Assembly (NCBI GenBank): GCA_003558985.1
Contig: PWNJ01000108.1
Span: 1 to 48,921 of the forward strand
DNA: 48,921 nucleotides
DNA from: a candidate division CSSED10-310 bacterium
GTDB lineage: Bacteria > CSSED10-310
Direction of reading: 5' to 3'
Below, piece by piece: positions 34,939-42,800 of this stretch. Under the pieces are notes generated by a model that did not search any database, had not been told where the DNA came from, and was given only the letters and a program-made list of their open reading frames with translations. A program made the position numbers and the translations under genes. Each line of letters starts with the position of its first letter. Positions within the stretch are counted from its first letter, which is position 1.

Positions 34939-35235
34939 TCAGCCGGATTTCAGAACTGAATCCAGGCAATCGAAGAAATTTAGCGCACACGGAACAACAA
35001 GCGAATAGAACACTTTCGGGCCTTCTTTTCTGTCTTTCAGCAATCCGGCTTTTTTCAATACGGCAAGATGTTTGGATACTGTGGAAATATCAGCGCCGAT
35101 CATATCGGTCAACTCACATACACATAACTCCCGCGTGGCCAATTCATCCATGATAAATAAACGGGTGGGATGCGCCAGCGCTTTCATGATTTTTGCGTGC
35201 TGTTTAAACTTGTCCGGTATTGGTTTCCTGTTCAT
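34939..35235 (-). CDS. ArsR-family metal/metalloid-sensing repressor
   Basis: A 98-residue winged-helix repressor. ALAHPTRLFIMDEL begins the helix region, ELCVCEL (Cys38, Cys40) is the CxC metalloid or metal site of ArsR proteins, and ADISTVSKHLAVLKKAGLL is the recognition helix. It should release DNA on binding arsenic, antimony or a thiophilic metal. It lies downstream of, and on the same strand as, the ArsP-type permease; an operator-like palindrome covers that gene's promoter. The start is uncertain: GGAGGG lies 10 bases before the ATG 35235 and 7 before a TTG at 35238; the ATG at 35253 has none. Confidence 0.87.
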   Translation of the reverse strand: MNRKPIPDKFKQHAKIMKALAHPTRLFIMDELATRELCVCELTDMIGADISTVSKHLAVLKKAGLLKDRKEGPKVFYSLVVPCALNFFDCLDSVLKSG

Positions 35236-35253
35236 CAACGGCAAACCCTCCAT

Positions 35254-35621
35254 TTCGGGCTAACCATAGTTTACAGAATGGCGGTTTGTCAAAAGTAGGC
35301 GTAAGGCCCAGGACTTAGGGCGTAAGGGTTGCAATCTGTTGATTTGTGATTATTTAAGATGGAATCCCAAAACAAATGCAGGGGCGTTCGGCGAACGCCC
35401 TCAGAAGGATGCATGATTTTTGGGTTAATTCGTTGTTATAAATGGATTTTGCCGACCAATGAGGGCGCCGGCAAGCGACGCCCCTCCATTGATTTTCAAA
35501 CCATACCTGACCGTGCATTCTCCCCTCTTCCGACGAAGACAGTACTCCCCTTTTCACCTATTCCCCCTTTCCCCCCATCGCCCCATCGGCTGCAAAGCAG
35601 CCTCGCGGCCGCAGGCCGCGC
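35254..35621. repeat. Mosaic of palindromic repeats between permease and arsR
   Basis: No gene in this gap. From left to right: a GCGTAAGG...TTAGGGCGTAAGGGTTGCA stretch (35299-35332); GATGGAATCCCAAAACAAAT (35359-35378); the palindrome GGGCGTTCG-G-CGAACGCCC (35382-35400); an imperfect palindrome near 35462-35487; a C/T-rich stretch; and the double hairpin GGCTGC-AAA-GCAGCC (35588-35602) plus CGCGGCC-GCA-GGCCGCG (35604-35620). Each block recurs at 44.35-44.53 or 48.6-48.74 kb. Confidence 0.8.
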
Positions 35622-36929
35622 TTATGCGGTATCAAAGATTGCTCCGAATATCAGGCCGCTGATGGTGGCCATGACCACGACCAGAGCTACAAAAACGGCT
35701 GTTTTTTTCGTTCCCATCACATTTCGTATCACCAGCATATTCGGCAAAGACAACGCCGGTCCGGCAAGCAGCAGCGCCAACGCCGGACCCTGGCCCATTC
35801 CGCTGCCCAAAAGCCCTTCCAGTATGGGCACTTCTGTTAGAGTCGCAAAATACATGAATGCTCCGGCAATCGACGCGAACAAGTTGGCGAAAAGCGAGTT
35901 GCCACCCACCGCCGCATTCACCCATTCAGACGGAATCAATCCTTCCGTTCCGGGACGGCCCAGCAGTACACCGGCCACCAGAACACCCCAGAAAAGCAAC
36001 GGCAGAATCTGTTTGGCAAATCCCCATGACGATGTAAACCAGTCATTCATTTCACCTTTGTTCAGATTGGTTATGATACTCAAACCGACAATACCAATGA
36101 TAAACGCTACCATCGGCTGCTGTGAAAAAATCAGCGCCGCCGCCGTGACCGGCACTGCAGCAAACAGAATATGTAACCATGGAAGTTTCATCCATGCCAC
36201 AAGAATAACAGCTAACGCCACTGCGAAAAATGATGTCAGCATCCATTTTGATGAATAAACCAGATACCAGAAACCACTGGTTTCTTCAGGACGACCCCAG
36301 TTGGCAAACACCAAAATACCAACCATGGCGACAAAGTACAGCACATTCTGCCAAAGCGGCCGCGTGACCTCCGGCTCCGGTAACCCTGCCTGACTGTTGG
36401 CTTTCTCCTCTTCTTCCTTTCGAAAAATCAAATGCATCAACAAACCAATAACAATACTGAAAACAACCGCTCCAACAGCTCGACCAATACCCAGCGCCGG
36501 CCCAAGAACACGCGCCGTCAATACAATAGCAAGAATGTTTATGGCCGGTCCGGAATACAAAAAAGCGCTTGCAGGACCGATGCCGGCGCCCATTTTGTAA
36601 ATACCGGCAAATAACGGAAGTATGGTGCAGGAACACACCGCCAGTATTGAACCGGATACCGATGCAACACCATACGCCAAAACCTTTTTAGCGCGAGCGC
36701 CCAGATACTTCATTACCGATGCCTGACTGACAAACACCGCGATGGCGCCGGCAATAAAAAATGCGGGTATAAGGCATAAGACGACATGCTCCTGAGCGTA
36801 CCATCGAATCAGATGAAACGCTTCCATAACCGCATTGTCAAAACGCTCCGTGCCAACAGGCAAATAATAACAGGCCAGAAAAACACCAATGATTAACGCC
36901 AGTTTTTTCCATTCCGATTTCCAGTCCAT
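35622..36929 (-). CDS. ArsP/YraQ-type permease
   Basis: An inner membrane protein of 435 residues with about eleven hydrophobic helices. AVCSCTILPLFAGIYKMGAGIGPASAFLYSGPAIN matches the paired signature of the DUF318/permease family (conserved CSC..PL and later LLAGPALSLPNML). ArsP members export trivalent organoarsenicals; others have been linked to copper/zinc efflux. The ArsR partner supports a metal or metalloid substrate, which I cannot name. The start was set at the ATG 36927-36929 after GAGGGGATTATTATC; the longer frame adds 11 residues. A double hairpin repeat lies directly after the stop codon. Confidence 0.85.
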   Translation of the reverse strand: MDWKSEWKKLALIIGVFLACYYLPVGTERFDNAVMEAFHLIRWYAQEHVVLCLIPAFFIAGAIAVFVSQASVMKYLGARAKKVLAYGVASVSGSILAVCSCTILPLFAGIYKMGAGIGPASAFLYSGPAINILAIVLTARVLGPALGIGRAVGAVVFSIVIGLLMHLIFRKEEEEKANSQAGLPEPEVTRPLWQNVLYFVAMVGILVFANWGRPEETSGFWYLVYSSKWMLTSFFAVALAVILVAWMKLPWLHILFAAVPVTAAALIFSQQPMVAFIIGIVGLSIITNLNKGEMNDWFTSSWGFAKQILPLLFWGVLVAGVLLGRPGTEGLIPSEWVNAAVGGNSLFANLFASIAGAFMYFATLTEVPILEGLLGSGMGQGPALALLLAGPALSLPNMLVIRNVMGTKKTAVFVALVVVMATISGLIFGAIFDTA

Positions 36930-37021
36930 GATAATAATCCCCTCAAAATGATTGATGCTCAAAGAAAATGGAAGACCCGGTTATGACCGGAAAATAGCTG
37001 TCAACACCTTGACAAATCTAT

Positions 37022-37058
37022 CATTTGGCAATTTAGCCAAATGGTTGTGTAAAGTCAA
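37022..37058 (-). promoter_or_regulatory. Promoter with ArsR-type operator over the -10 box
   Basis: On the minus strand TTGACT (37053-37058) and TAAATT (37030-37035) are exactly 17 bases apart. Perfect 8-bp arms CATTTGGC (37022-37029) and GCCAAATG (37036-37043) surround the -10 box, the place where an ArsR dimer would block polymerase. Confidence 0.7.
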
Positions 37059-37105
37059 GCTGAAAAAAATCTGCCATTTTTGCACACTGTTACAGGTGCG
37101 ATGTG

Positions 37106-38437
37106 TTACGCTATCGTGACGTTGTCCAGAAGCATATAAGGCGCTCGAAGTGAGCATGACGATGTGTCCGGCCGCTCTTTGGAAATGGCAGCAAGCTGAT
37201 CCCCCAGCAACTCATATATATTTCCGGAAAAACGCATATCTTTTATTCTGCCGGCAAGTTTACCGTTTTGTATTCGATAAGCCAGATGGGTTGAACCGCT
37301 GATATCGCCGCTGATCACATTACCTGACCATACATCCCATGTTGCCATCAGATAGATCCCGCTGGTGACACTTTTCAGCATGTCGTCAAACCCGGTATCT
37401 CCGGCGTTGATCACGGTATTCGTTTCTTCTATACCAGCAGCGCCGGATGGTCGCGCTTCATCCAGTGTTCCGGGAAAACGGCTTCCGTGTCCGGTGTGAG
37501 GGTATTTCAGTCGCGCGGCATAATCCAGATTAGTCAGGAACGATTTGAGAATACCGTTTTCGACCAGCGTCAACCGTTTTGGAGCCGTACCTTCGTCGCC
37601 AAACGGAGTATATCCTGACAAGGTTTTATCGTTTGGATCATCGGTAATGGTGATGCGTGAATCGAAAATACGTTTTCCGATCGAATCAGCCAGTGGTGAC
37701 ACCTTGTCAAACACAGCTTTTCCGTCAATCGCATGGCTGAATGCCGTCAGGATGCTCTCCAGGGCTTCGGGGTGCAGCAGCAACATGGTTTTTCCGGCAT
37801 CAATATGCGTCACTTTTTCGGCTTGTTTGGCTCGCCATACCAGATCGTTGACGAACGCTTCAAACATGGTGTCATTCGGATATTGTGATCGTGAGGTCAC
37901 AACTTCAAGAATATCACCTTCTTTGGGCAAGGACGCAACGACGTAATAATCACAGGCTTTTTCCTCAAAATACTGGTTAATTCCTTTTGACGAGACCAGA
38001 TGATTGATTGCTTTTCCGACTGTAATACCACCAGACAGTGACCATTGCGGCAATTCAGATTCCAGTCTTGACAGTAATCGTTCAGCCAGTTCCCGGGCGA
38101 TTTTGATATCAATATTTTGAATCAGCGGATCCTGATGATACGCTTCTTCTGTTTTTCCTGAACCTTCGGGAATCTTAAACGATACCGGTCGTGTATGCTG
38201 CGACAGTTCTTTTGCGGTATTCAGAAGGTTTTCAAGCGGAGTGCCGACACTACCCGGAGCTGTTCCGGCCCGACCGTTGTGAATAATCCGGACAGCTTTT
38301 CCGGACACTTCTCTGGCCTGAATATCGCGCAGTTCATTGTCCTGAAAATTGATTGTTCTGAGGTACCGATGTGAAATCAGCAGTTCTGCCGGTTCTATTT
38401 GATTCTTGATGAGCCGGATTTCGTTTTGATTGTCCAT
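37106..38437 (-). CDS. pmbA: TldE/PmbA-family peptidase subunit
   Basis: A 443-residue TldE (PmbA), partner of TldD in the TldD/TldE metalloprotease that trims unfolded or RiPP precursor peptides (microcin B17 leader in E. coli). The family features visible are the two-domain layout, the FGDEGTAPKRLTLVENGILKSFLTNLDYAARL region, and LATWDVWSGNVISGDISGS near the end. TldE lacks the HExxxH motif, as expected. The ATG overlaps the TGA of tldD by one base, and GGAGG lies six bases upstream. It is the last gene of the radical SAM operon. Confidence 0.9.
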   Translation of the reverse strand: MDNQNEIRLIKNQIEPAELLISHRYLRTINFQDNELRDIQAREVSGKAVRIIHNGRAGTAPGSVGTPLENLLNTAKELSQHTRPVSFKIPEGSGKTEEAYHQDPLIQNIDIKIARELAERLLSRLESELPQWSLSGGITVGKAINHLVSSKGINQYFEEKACDYYVVASLPKEGDILEVVTSRSQYPNDTMFEAFVNDLVWRAKQAEKVTHIDAGKTMLLLHPEALESILTAFSHAIDGKAVFDKVSPLADSIGKRIFDSRITITDDPNDKTLSGYTPFGDEGTAPKRLTLVENGILKSFLTNLDYAARLKYPHTGHGSRFPGTLDEARPSGAAGIEETNTVINAGDTGFDDMLKSVTSGIYLMATWDVWSGNVISGDISGSTHLAYRIQNGKLAGRIKDMRFSGNIYELLGDQLAAISKERPDTSSCSLRAPYMLLDNVTIA

Positions 38438-39819
38438 CAGACGCCTCCAATCGTGACATCGCGAATACGAATATGGGGTGATGATGCGGATGTTTCCAGC
38501 GGAAACTGTGCACCTTTGCCGCAGCCGCCCGCATCGTCGCAGAGTTTGAAATCATTGCCAACTGCTTCAATATTATCCAGTGTTCTGAACAGATTGCCTG
38601 ACAGTTGCACATCGCGGACCATTTCAGCCAGTTTGCCATTGCGGATCATATATCCGTATGCGGCATCAAAACTGAACATTTCACCGCCTGTTCCTCCCGG
38701 AGCATCCACTGCATAGATACCCAGATCGATATCGCTGATCATATTGTCGAACGATTCCTTACCCTGAGCAATACAGGTGTTACGCATTCGGCAGATCGGA
38801 GCATGTCGGTAATTCATGCACCGGGCATTTCCGGTTGGTTTTTCACCGAACCAGGCCGCTGTTTCGCGGGTATGCAGTCGACCGGTCAGAATACCGTCCT
38901 TAATGAGCCATGTTTTTTCGGTTGGCACCCCTTCGTCGTCATAGCGAATATAACCGCGTGATCCTTCATCCAGTCCGCTGTCATAAATGCTGACAATATC
39001 GGAAGCAAATCTGCGGCCGGGAGTGAATATTTTTTTCATTTCCGGATTTTTGTAATATTCATCCGCTTCGCTGGTATGTCCGAACGCTTCATGAACAAAC
39101 GTGCTTCCCAGCGCCGGATCCGCCACAACCGTATATCGGCCGGCTTTAACACGTTTGGCTTTCAGCAATTGAACAACTCGTTGAGCGGCAGGTGTTACAT
39201 CTGTCTGCATTTGCTGAACAACACCAAAATCATTGCTGCTTCCGGTAGATACAATTTGTGTCTGTGACACACCGTTTTTGCAGGCCTGAACACTGACACC
39301 TGCCCCCAGGTCCATCTTTTCCATAACCAGATCCGTTCCTTCGGAAGTCATGAAACAGACAGTGCGGAAAGTCTCAAAATAACCCGCCGTTACCGTACTG
39401 ATATCACTGGATACAGACCGACCAACATCAGAACAGTTTTTCAGAATATCCATTTTGTCTTTCAGCGGAATATTTCGTGGATCTGTTTTCGGGGAAATCC
39501 TCACATGGTCAATCACAGGTGTCACCGCCGCAAGCATCGTTTTGTCACGAGCCAGACTTTGGGCCTGTTCAACAGCCAGTTGAGCGTATTCGGTCAGTTT
39601 TTCCGGTGAGTTCAGTGAGACAAATCCCCAACCTCCGCGAATACAGACCCGTATGGAAAATCCATCGTCCTCGGATTGTTCCAGTCGTTCAAGTTCATCA
39701 TTTGAATAATTCATACCAAGACGTTGCAATTGTTCAGCCCGTATATCCATATAATCTGTTTTGTGACTGAACTGTTTGAGCACATCAGCCATGCGGGACC
39801 TGATATCAGATGGGTTCAT
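38437..39819 (-). CDS. tldD: TldD metallopeptidase
   Basis: A 460-residue TldD. The zinc motif VHEAFGHTSEAD (HExxxH) is intact, and GGCGKGAQFPLETSASSPHIRI near the end supplies the Cys that corresponds to the third ligand in E. coli TldD. It would form a heterodimeric protease with TldE. The start was set at the ATG 39817-39819 after AGGAGTTTTGAA, just before the stop of the upstream gene (39821). In this operon it follows two radical SAM enzymes, which hints at peptide maturation, but no precursor gene is seen. Confidence 0.92.
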   Translation of the reverse strand: MNPSDIRSRMADVLKQFSHKTDYMDIRAEQLQRLGMNYSNDELERLEQSEDDGFSIRVCIRGGWGFVSLNSPEKLTEYAQLAVEQAQSLARDKTMLAAVTPVIDHVRISPKTDPRNIPLKDKMDILKNCSDVGRSVSSDISTVTAGYFETFRTVCFMTSEGTDLVMEKMDLGAGVSVQACKNGVSQTQIVSTGSSNDFGVVQQMQTDVTPAAQRVVQLLKAKRVKAGRYTVVADPALGSTFVHEAFGHTSEADEYYKNPEMKKIFTPGRRFASDIVSIYDSGLDEGSRGYIRYDDEGVPTEKTWLIKDGILTGRLHTRETAAWFGEKPTGNARCMNYRHAPICRMRNTCIAQGKESFDNMISDIDLGIYAVDAPGGTGGEMFSFDAAYGYMIRNGKLAEMVRDVQLSGNLFRTLDNIEAVGNDFKLCDDAGGCGKGAQFPLETSASSPHIRIRDVTIGGV

Positions 39820-39820
39820 T

Positions 39821-41158
39821 TCAAAACTCCTGTTGCACAAGTGGATCGTGGACAGAATATCCTTCAATTTCGGCCGGTATACGCATTTGAAGAACGTCGG
39901 TCATCAGAGGTTGCAAAATACGTCCCTGCATATTTCTGGCAACCGGCAGATTCAGCAGGAACATAACAGTTGGCATAACATCAGCAGCCATCAGCGTATC
40001 CAGTTTCGATTCATCCTGCACGATGATATCAAACGGCGCTCCAAACAAACACATCCATCCACCCGGCCGTTTGATCACAGTGTTTTCCCTAACAGGCTGC
40101 CAGGGACTCTGATCGGCATTCGTCAACATTGAGGCTGATATTTCTACAGTCTTGTCACGCTGCTCCCAGATAATCTCTGGAAACATGCCTTCCCGGCGGT
40201 TTACATATTCCTGTTCACCACGATATACGCCGGTAAACAGTAATCCACCCCGAGTATTGTCATCTCCCCTTACAGGTACCCGAATACGACGCAGTTTTTG
40301 ACCCAGTTCCTTGCGAACCTCCTCATATTCATCTCTGGAAACAATACCCGAAGAATATGAAAGATAACGGTTGACACGAAGTCCGGGTTCACCATTTTCA
40401 GGATAATCAACATAAAACGCTGTGCTGGCGCTATAATCTATTCTGCCGTCTTCCGTCAGCGTCAAAAACTCATTCTGTAACAGCCATTGATTGATATGAA
40501 ATCGCCATGTGACCTGCCGGTGATGCATTGGACTGACCAAAATCCATGTATTGATGATATCCTGGTATGGCAACAATGTATCGTTTATCATTCGCATATA
40601 GTCATATCCGGTCATTTCCATTTGCGGCACATAGACAAGAATAACATCAGCTTCGTCAGTATCAGATATTTGATAAAACCGTGTTTCAGACTCCGCTGTG
40701 TCCGGTTGAGCGTTTACATCGTTTTCGGGCCCGGTGAACGGCATTACTGTTTTCAAAGTGACTCCATACCGCTGCAAAACATTCATCATATCACCATCCA
40801 GCGTCTGCCAGGGTGATCGGCTGATGACCGAGTATGTTTCCGGATCAAACATATGCGGTGTTACCATCAGTTTTGTCGGATCTTTACCTGTCAGAATTTC
40901 CCGAATCGCCTCATCCATGGATTCAGCGCCGTTTGGCATAACTTCACCACACATTCCGACTGGTCTTAATTCGGCCAGCAACGGCAATGTATCCGCATAC
41001 TCATCCATTAAATGCCGGTCAACCGGATCCAGTAGGACAACACCAATCGTACCGGGTTCGGCAGGGGGTGGAGGCGGCATAGGCAGTAAAAACAGGTATC
41101 CAAGGACAATCATTGAAAGAGGCGCCAGCACACAGATTAACAGTTTCAGATATTTCAT
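39821..41158 (-). CDS. Membrane-anchored, degenerate alkaline-phosphatase-superfamily protein
   Basis: A 445-residue protein anchored by one N-terminal helix (LLICVLAPLSMIVLGYLFLL) and followed by PPPPP. Its text follows the order of type I phosphodiesterase/AP-superfamily proteins: TIGVVLLDPVDRHLMDEYADTLPLLAEL, ILTGKDPTKLMV, VLVYVPQMEMTGYDY-like middle, FHINQWLLQNEFLTL and FLLNLPVARNMQGRILQ. But the residues expected to hold metals and the nucleophile are gone: the usual DG at the start is DP, the Thr nucleophile stretch is replaced, and the SDHG is SPMH. It is probably an inactive binding protein. It overlaps the stop of the upstream radical SAM gene (ATGA). Confidence 0.68.
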   Translation of the reverse strand: MKYLKLLICVLAPLSMIVLGYLFLLPMPPPPPAEPGTIGVVLLDPVDRHLMDEYADTLPLLAELRPVGMCGEVMPNGAESMDEAIREILTGKDPTKLMVTPHMFDPETYSVISRSPWQTLDGDMMNVLQRYGVTLKTVMPFTGPENDVNAQPDTAESETRFYQISDTDEADVILVYVPQMEMTGYDYMRMINDTLLPYQDIINTWILVSPMHHRQVTWRFHINQWLLQNEFLTLTEDGRIDYSASTAFYVDYPENGEPGLRVNRYLSYSSGIVSRDEYEEVRKELGQKLRRIRVPVRGDDNTRGGLLFTGVYRGEQEYVNRREGMFPEIIWEQRDKTVEISASMLTNADQSPWQPVRENTVIKRPGGWMCLFGAPFDIIVQDESKLDTLMAADVMPTVMFLLNLPVARNMQGRILQPLMTDVLQMRIPAEIEGYSVHDPLVQQEF

Positions 41159-42738
41159 TGTTTCACCTTTGACACCCGTTGATACAGTTTTTCAGGCAAG
41201 GATTTCAGCGTATGCTCGAATGCAACTTTTCGGTAATTTGTAGTCAGCCGAAATGCAAACAGCATACGTAAAAACGCATGATAAACCGCTTTGAACCCCG
41301 ACGATTTCAGAAACTGCCTGTTATAGTATATTGGAGCAATATAATTGACATACTCTATGAAAGCTCTGTTTTCAGGCTGAATCCACAGCAATTCATCAGA
41401 ACCGATCCAGCCTTCGCCAGTAAAATTTTCTGATGCCCACGCTTCCAGTGATTTAGGTTCCTCAAGACCCGCTTCCAACGCTTTCCGGTAGAGTTCCGAA
41501 CCGGGATATGGCCGGAAAATCTGCGGTCCGATAAAATAGTTTTGATTCCCCATTTTTCGTATCTTATCCATAACGCGGAGCGTTTTCATCAGATCATCCG
41601 GAGTTTCACCGGGAATCGCCATAATGAATCCCCAGACGGCCATGAAACCCTCAACAGACAAAAGTTTCGCCGCGTGTAACCCCTGTTCAACCGTAATTTC
41701 TTTTCGGATGATTTCCAGACATTGTGTTGAACCGGATTCAAACCCGAAAACAAGATTGACAAAACCGCATTGTTTCAGCCGTTTCAGGAATGTGCTGTCA
41801 ATATATCCATCCCGGAAATGATTGACCCGACAGGTGGCATTGAACCGAATATGGTTCAAACCGCGAGATTGGATTCCATCCAGAATCGCTTCAACACGCT
41901 GTCTGTCAGCAAAAAACTCCTCATCTGAAAAAATGATCATCTCCAGATCATACCGATTGACCAGTGTTTCAATCTCGTCCAGCAAATCGTCCGCTGACCG
42001 GCAACGGTAGCGTCGGCTATTATTTAGTGTGGTATTGATACAAAACGCGCAGTGCCACGGACAACCGCGAGCGCTCTGAACAGACATGACACGAACTTTG
42101 CGCAGTTCCTGAAGAGACCATGTAAAGATGTATTTCTCCACATCAACAAGACTGTAATCCATCCATGGAAGCGATTGAAAATCGGGTAGTTGTTTTAATG
42201 GGGATGAGACGACTTTTCCATCGCGTTCAACCGCCAGGCCGGGTATCAACTCAATCTGTCCGGTTGACCTGAGTGTGTCTGCCAAAGTGACGACGGTTTC
42301 ATCGGCTTCGCCCATTACTGCGGCGTCACAAAACGGATTCAGGCAGGTATCCGGATACAAGGTCGGATGAATACCACCCCAGACAATGGGTGTATTCGGA
42401 GATATCTGCCGTATAAAACGGGCAATTTCCAGAGCATGCGGCGCTTGCGGAGTCATGGCCGATATGCCTGCAAACAAGGCATTTGAAATGTGTTTTCGAA
42501 TGGTTTCTTTATAATCCGAGTCAACACATGTATCAATAACAACCGGTGTATAGCCGGCGTTGGCCAGCATTGTGGCAGGCGCAAGGATATTGACCGGAAA
42601 TGCTATCGTTTCCTGACCATAACGCCAGTTGCGATGATAATGCGGGTTGACAAGAATGACTGTATGTCCGGCCGACGCGTTTTTCACGGCAATAATACTA
42701 GCAGGCAACCCGTTGATTAACAATCCATTGTCATTCAC
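41155..42738 (-). CDS. B12-binding-domain radical SAM protein
   Basis: A 527-residue protein with an N-terminal Rossmann-type cobalamin-binding-like domain (about 26-165: NPHYHRNW, GYTPVVID, ISAMTPQ, VWGGIHPTLYPD) and a radical SAM core with ARGCPWHCAFC (Cys226, 230, 233). The C-terminal 120 residues are DUF4070-like and rich in aromatic residues. Such proteins modify methyl groups or cyclise substrates; the DxHxxG motif for B12 base-off binding is not evident, so cobalamin use is not certain. The start is a GTG with only GAAGT nearby, so it is weak. It runs on the minus strand in one operon with the next four genes. Confidence 0.88.
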   Translation of the reverse strand: MNDNGLLINGLPASIIAVKNASAGHTVILVNPHYHRNWRYGQETIAFPVNILAPATMLANAGYTPVVIDTCVDSDYKETIRKHISNALFAGISAMTPQAPHALEIARFIRQISPNTPIVWGGIHPTLYPDTCLNPFCDAAVMGEADETVVTLADTLRSTGQIELIPGLAVERDGKVVSSPLKQLPDFQSLPWMDYSLVDVEKYIFTWSLQELRKVRVMSVQSARGCPWHCAFCINTTLNNSRRYRCRSADDLLDEIETLVNRYDLEMIIFSDEEFFADRQRVEAILDGIQSRGLNHIRFNATCRVNHFRDGYIDSTFLKRLKQCGFVNLVFGFESGSTQCLEIIRKEITVEQGLHAAKLLSVEGFMAVWGFIMAIPGETPDDLMKTLRVMDKIRKMGNQNYFIGPQIFRPYPGSELYRKALEAGLEEPKSLEAWASENFTGEGWIGSDELLWIQPENRAFIEYVNYIAPIYYNRQFLKSSGFKAVYHAFLRMLFAFRLTTNYRKVAFEHTLKSLPEKLYQRVSKVKQ

Positions 42739-42800
42739 TTCGAATACCGGCTGTGATAGTAAGCAGACAAAGATTTATGCGCTGATCAGGGAAAACCGGT

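Noticed and set aside
35359..36258. 299-codon plus-strand frame
   Set aside because: Antisense to the ArsP-like permease and the repeat mosaic; biased, low-complexity composition.
42739..42800. Precursor peptide gene between the two radical SAM genes
   Set aside because: The gap is too short and has no start with a binding site.
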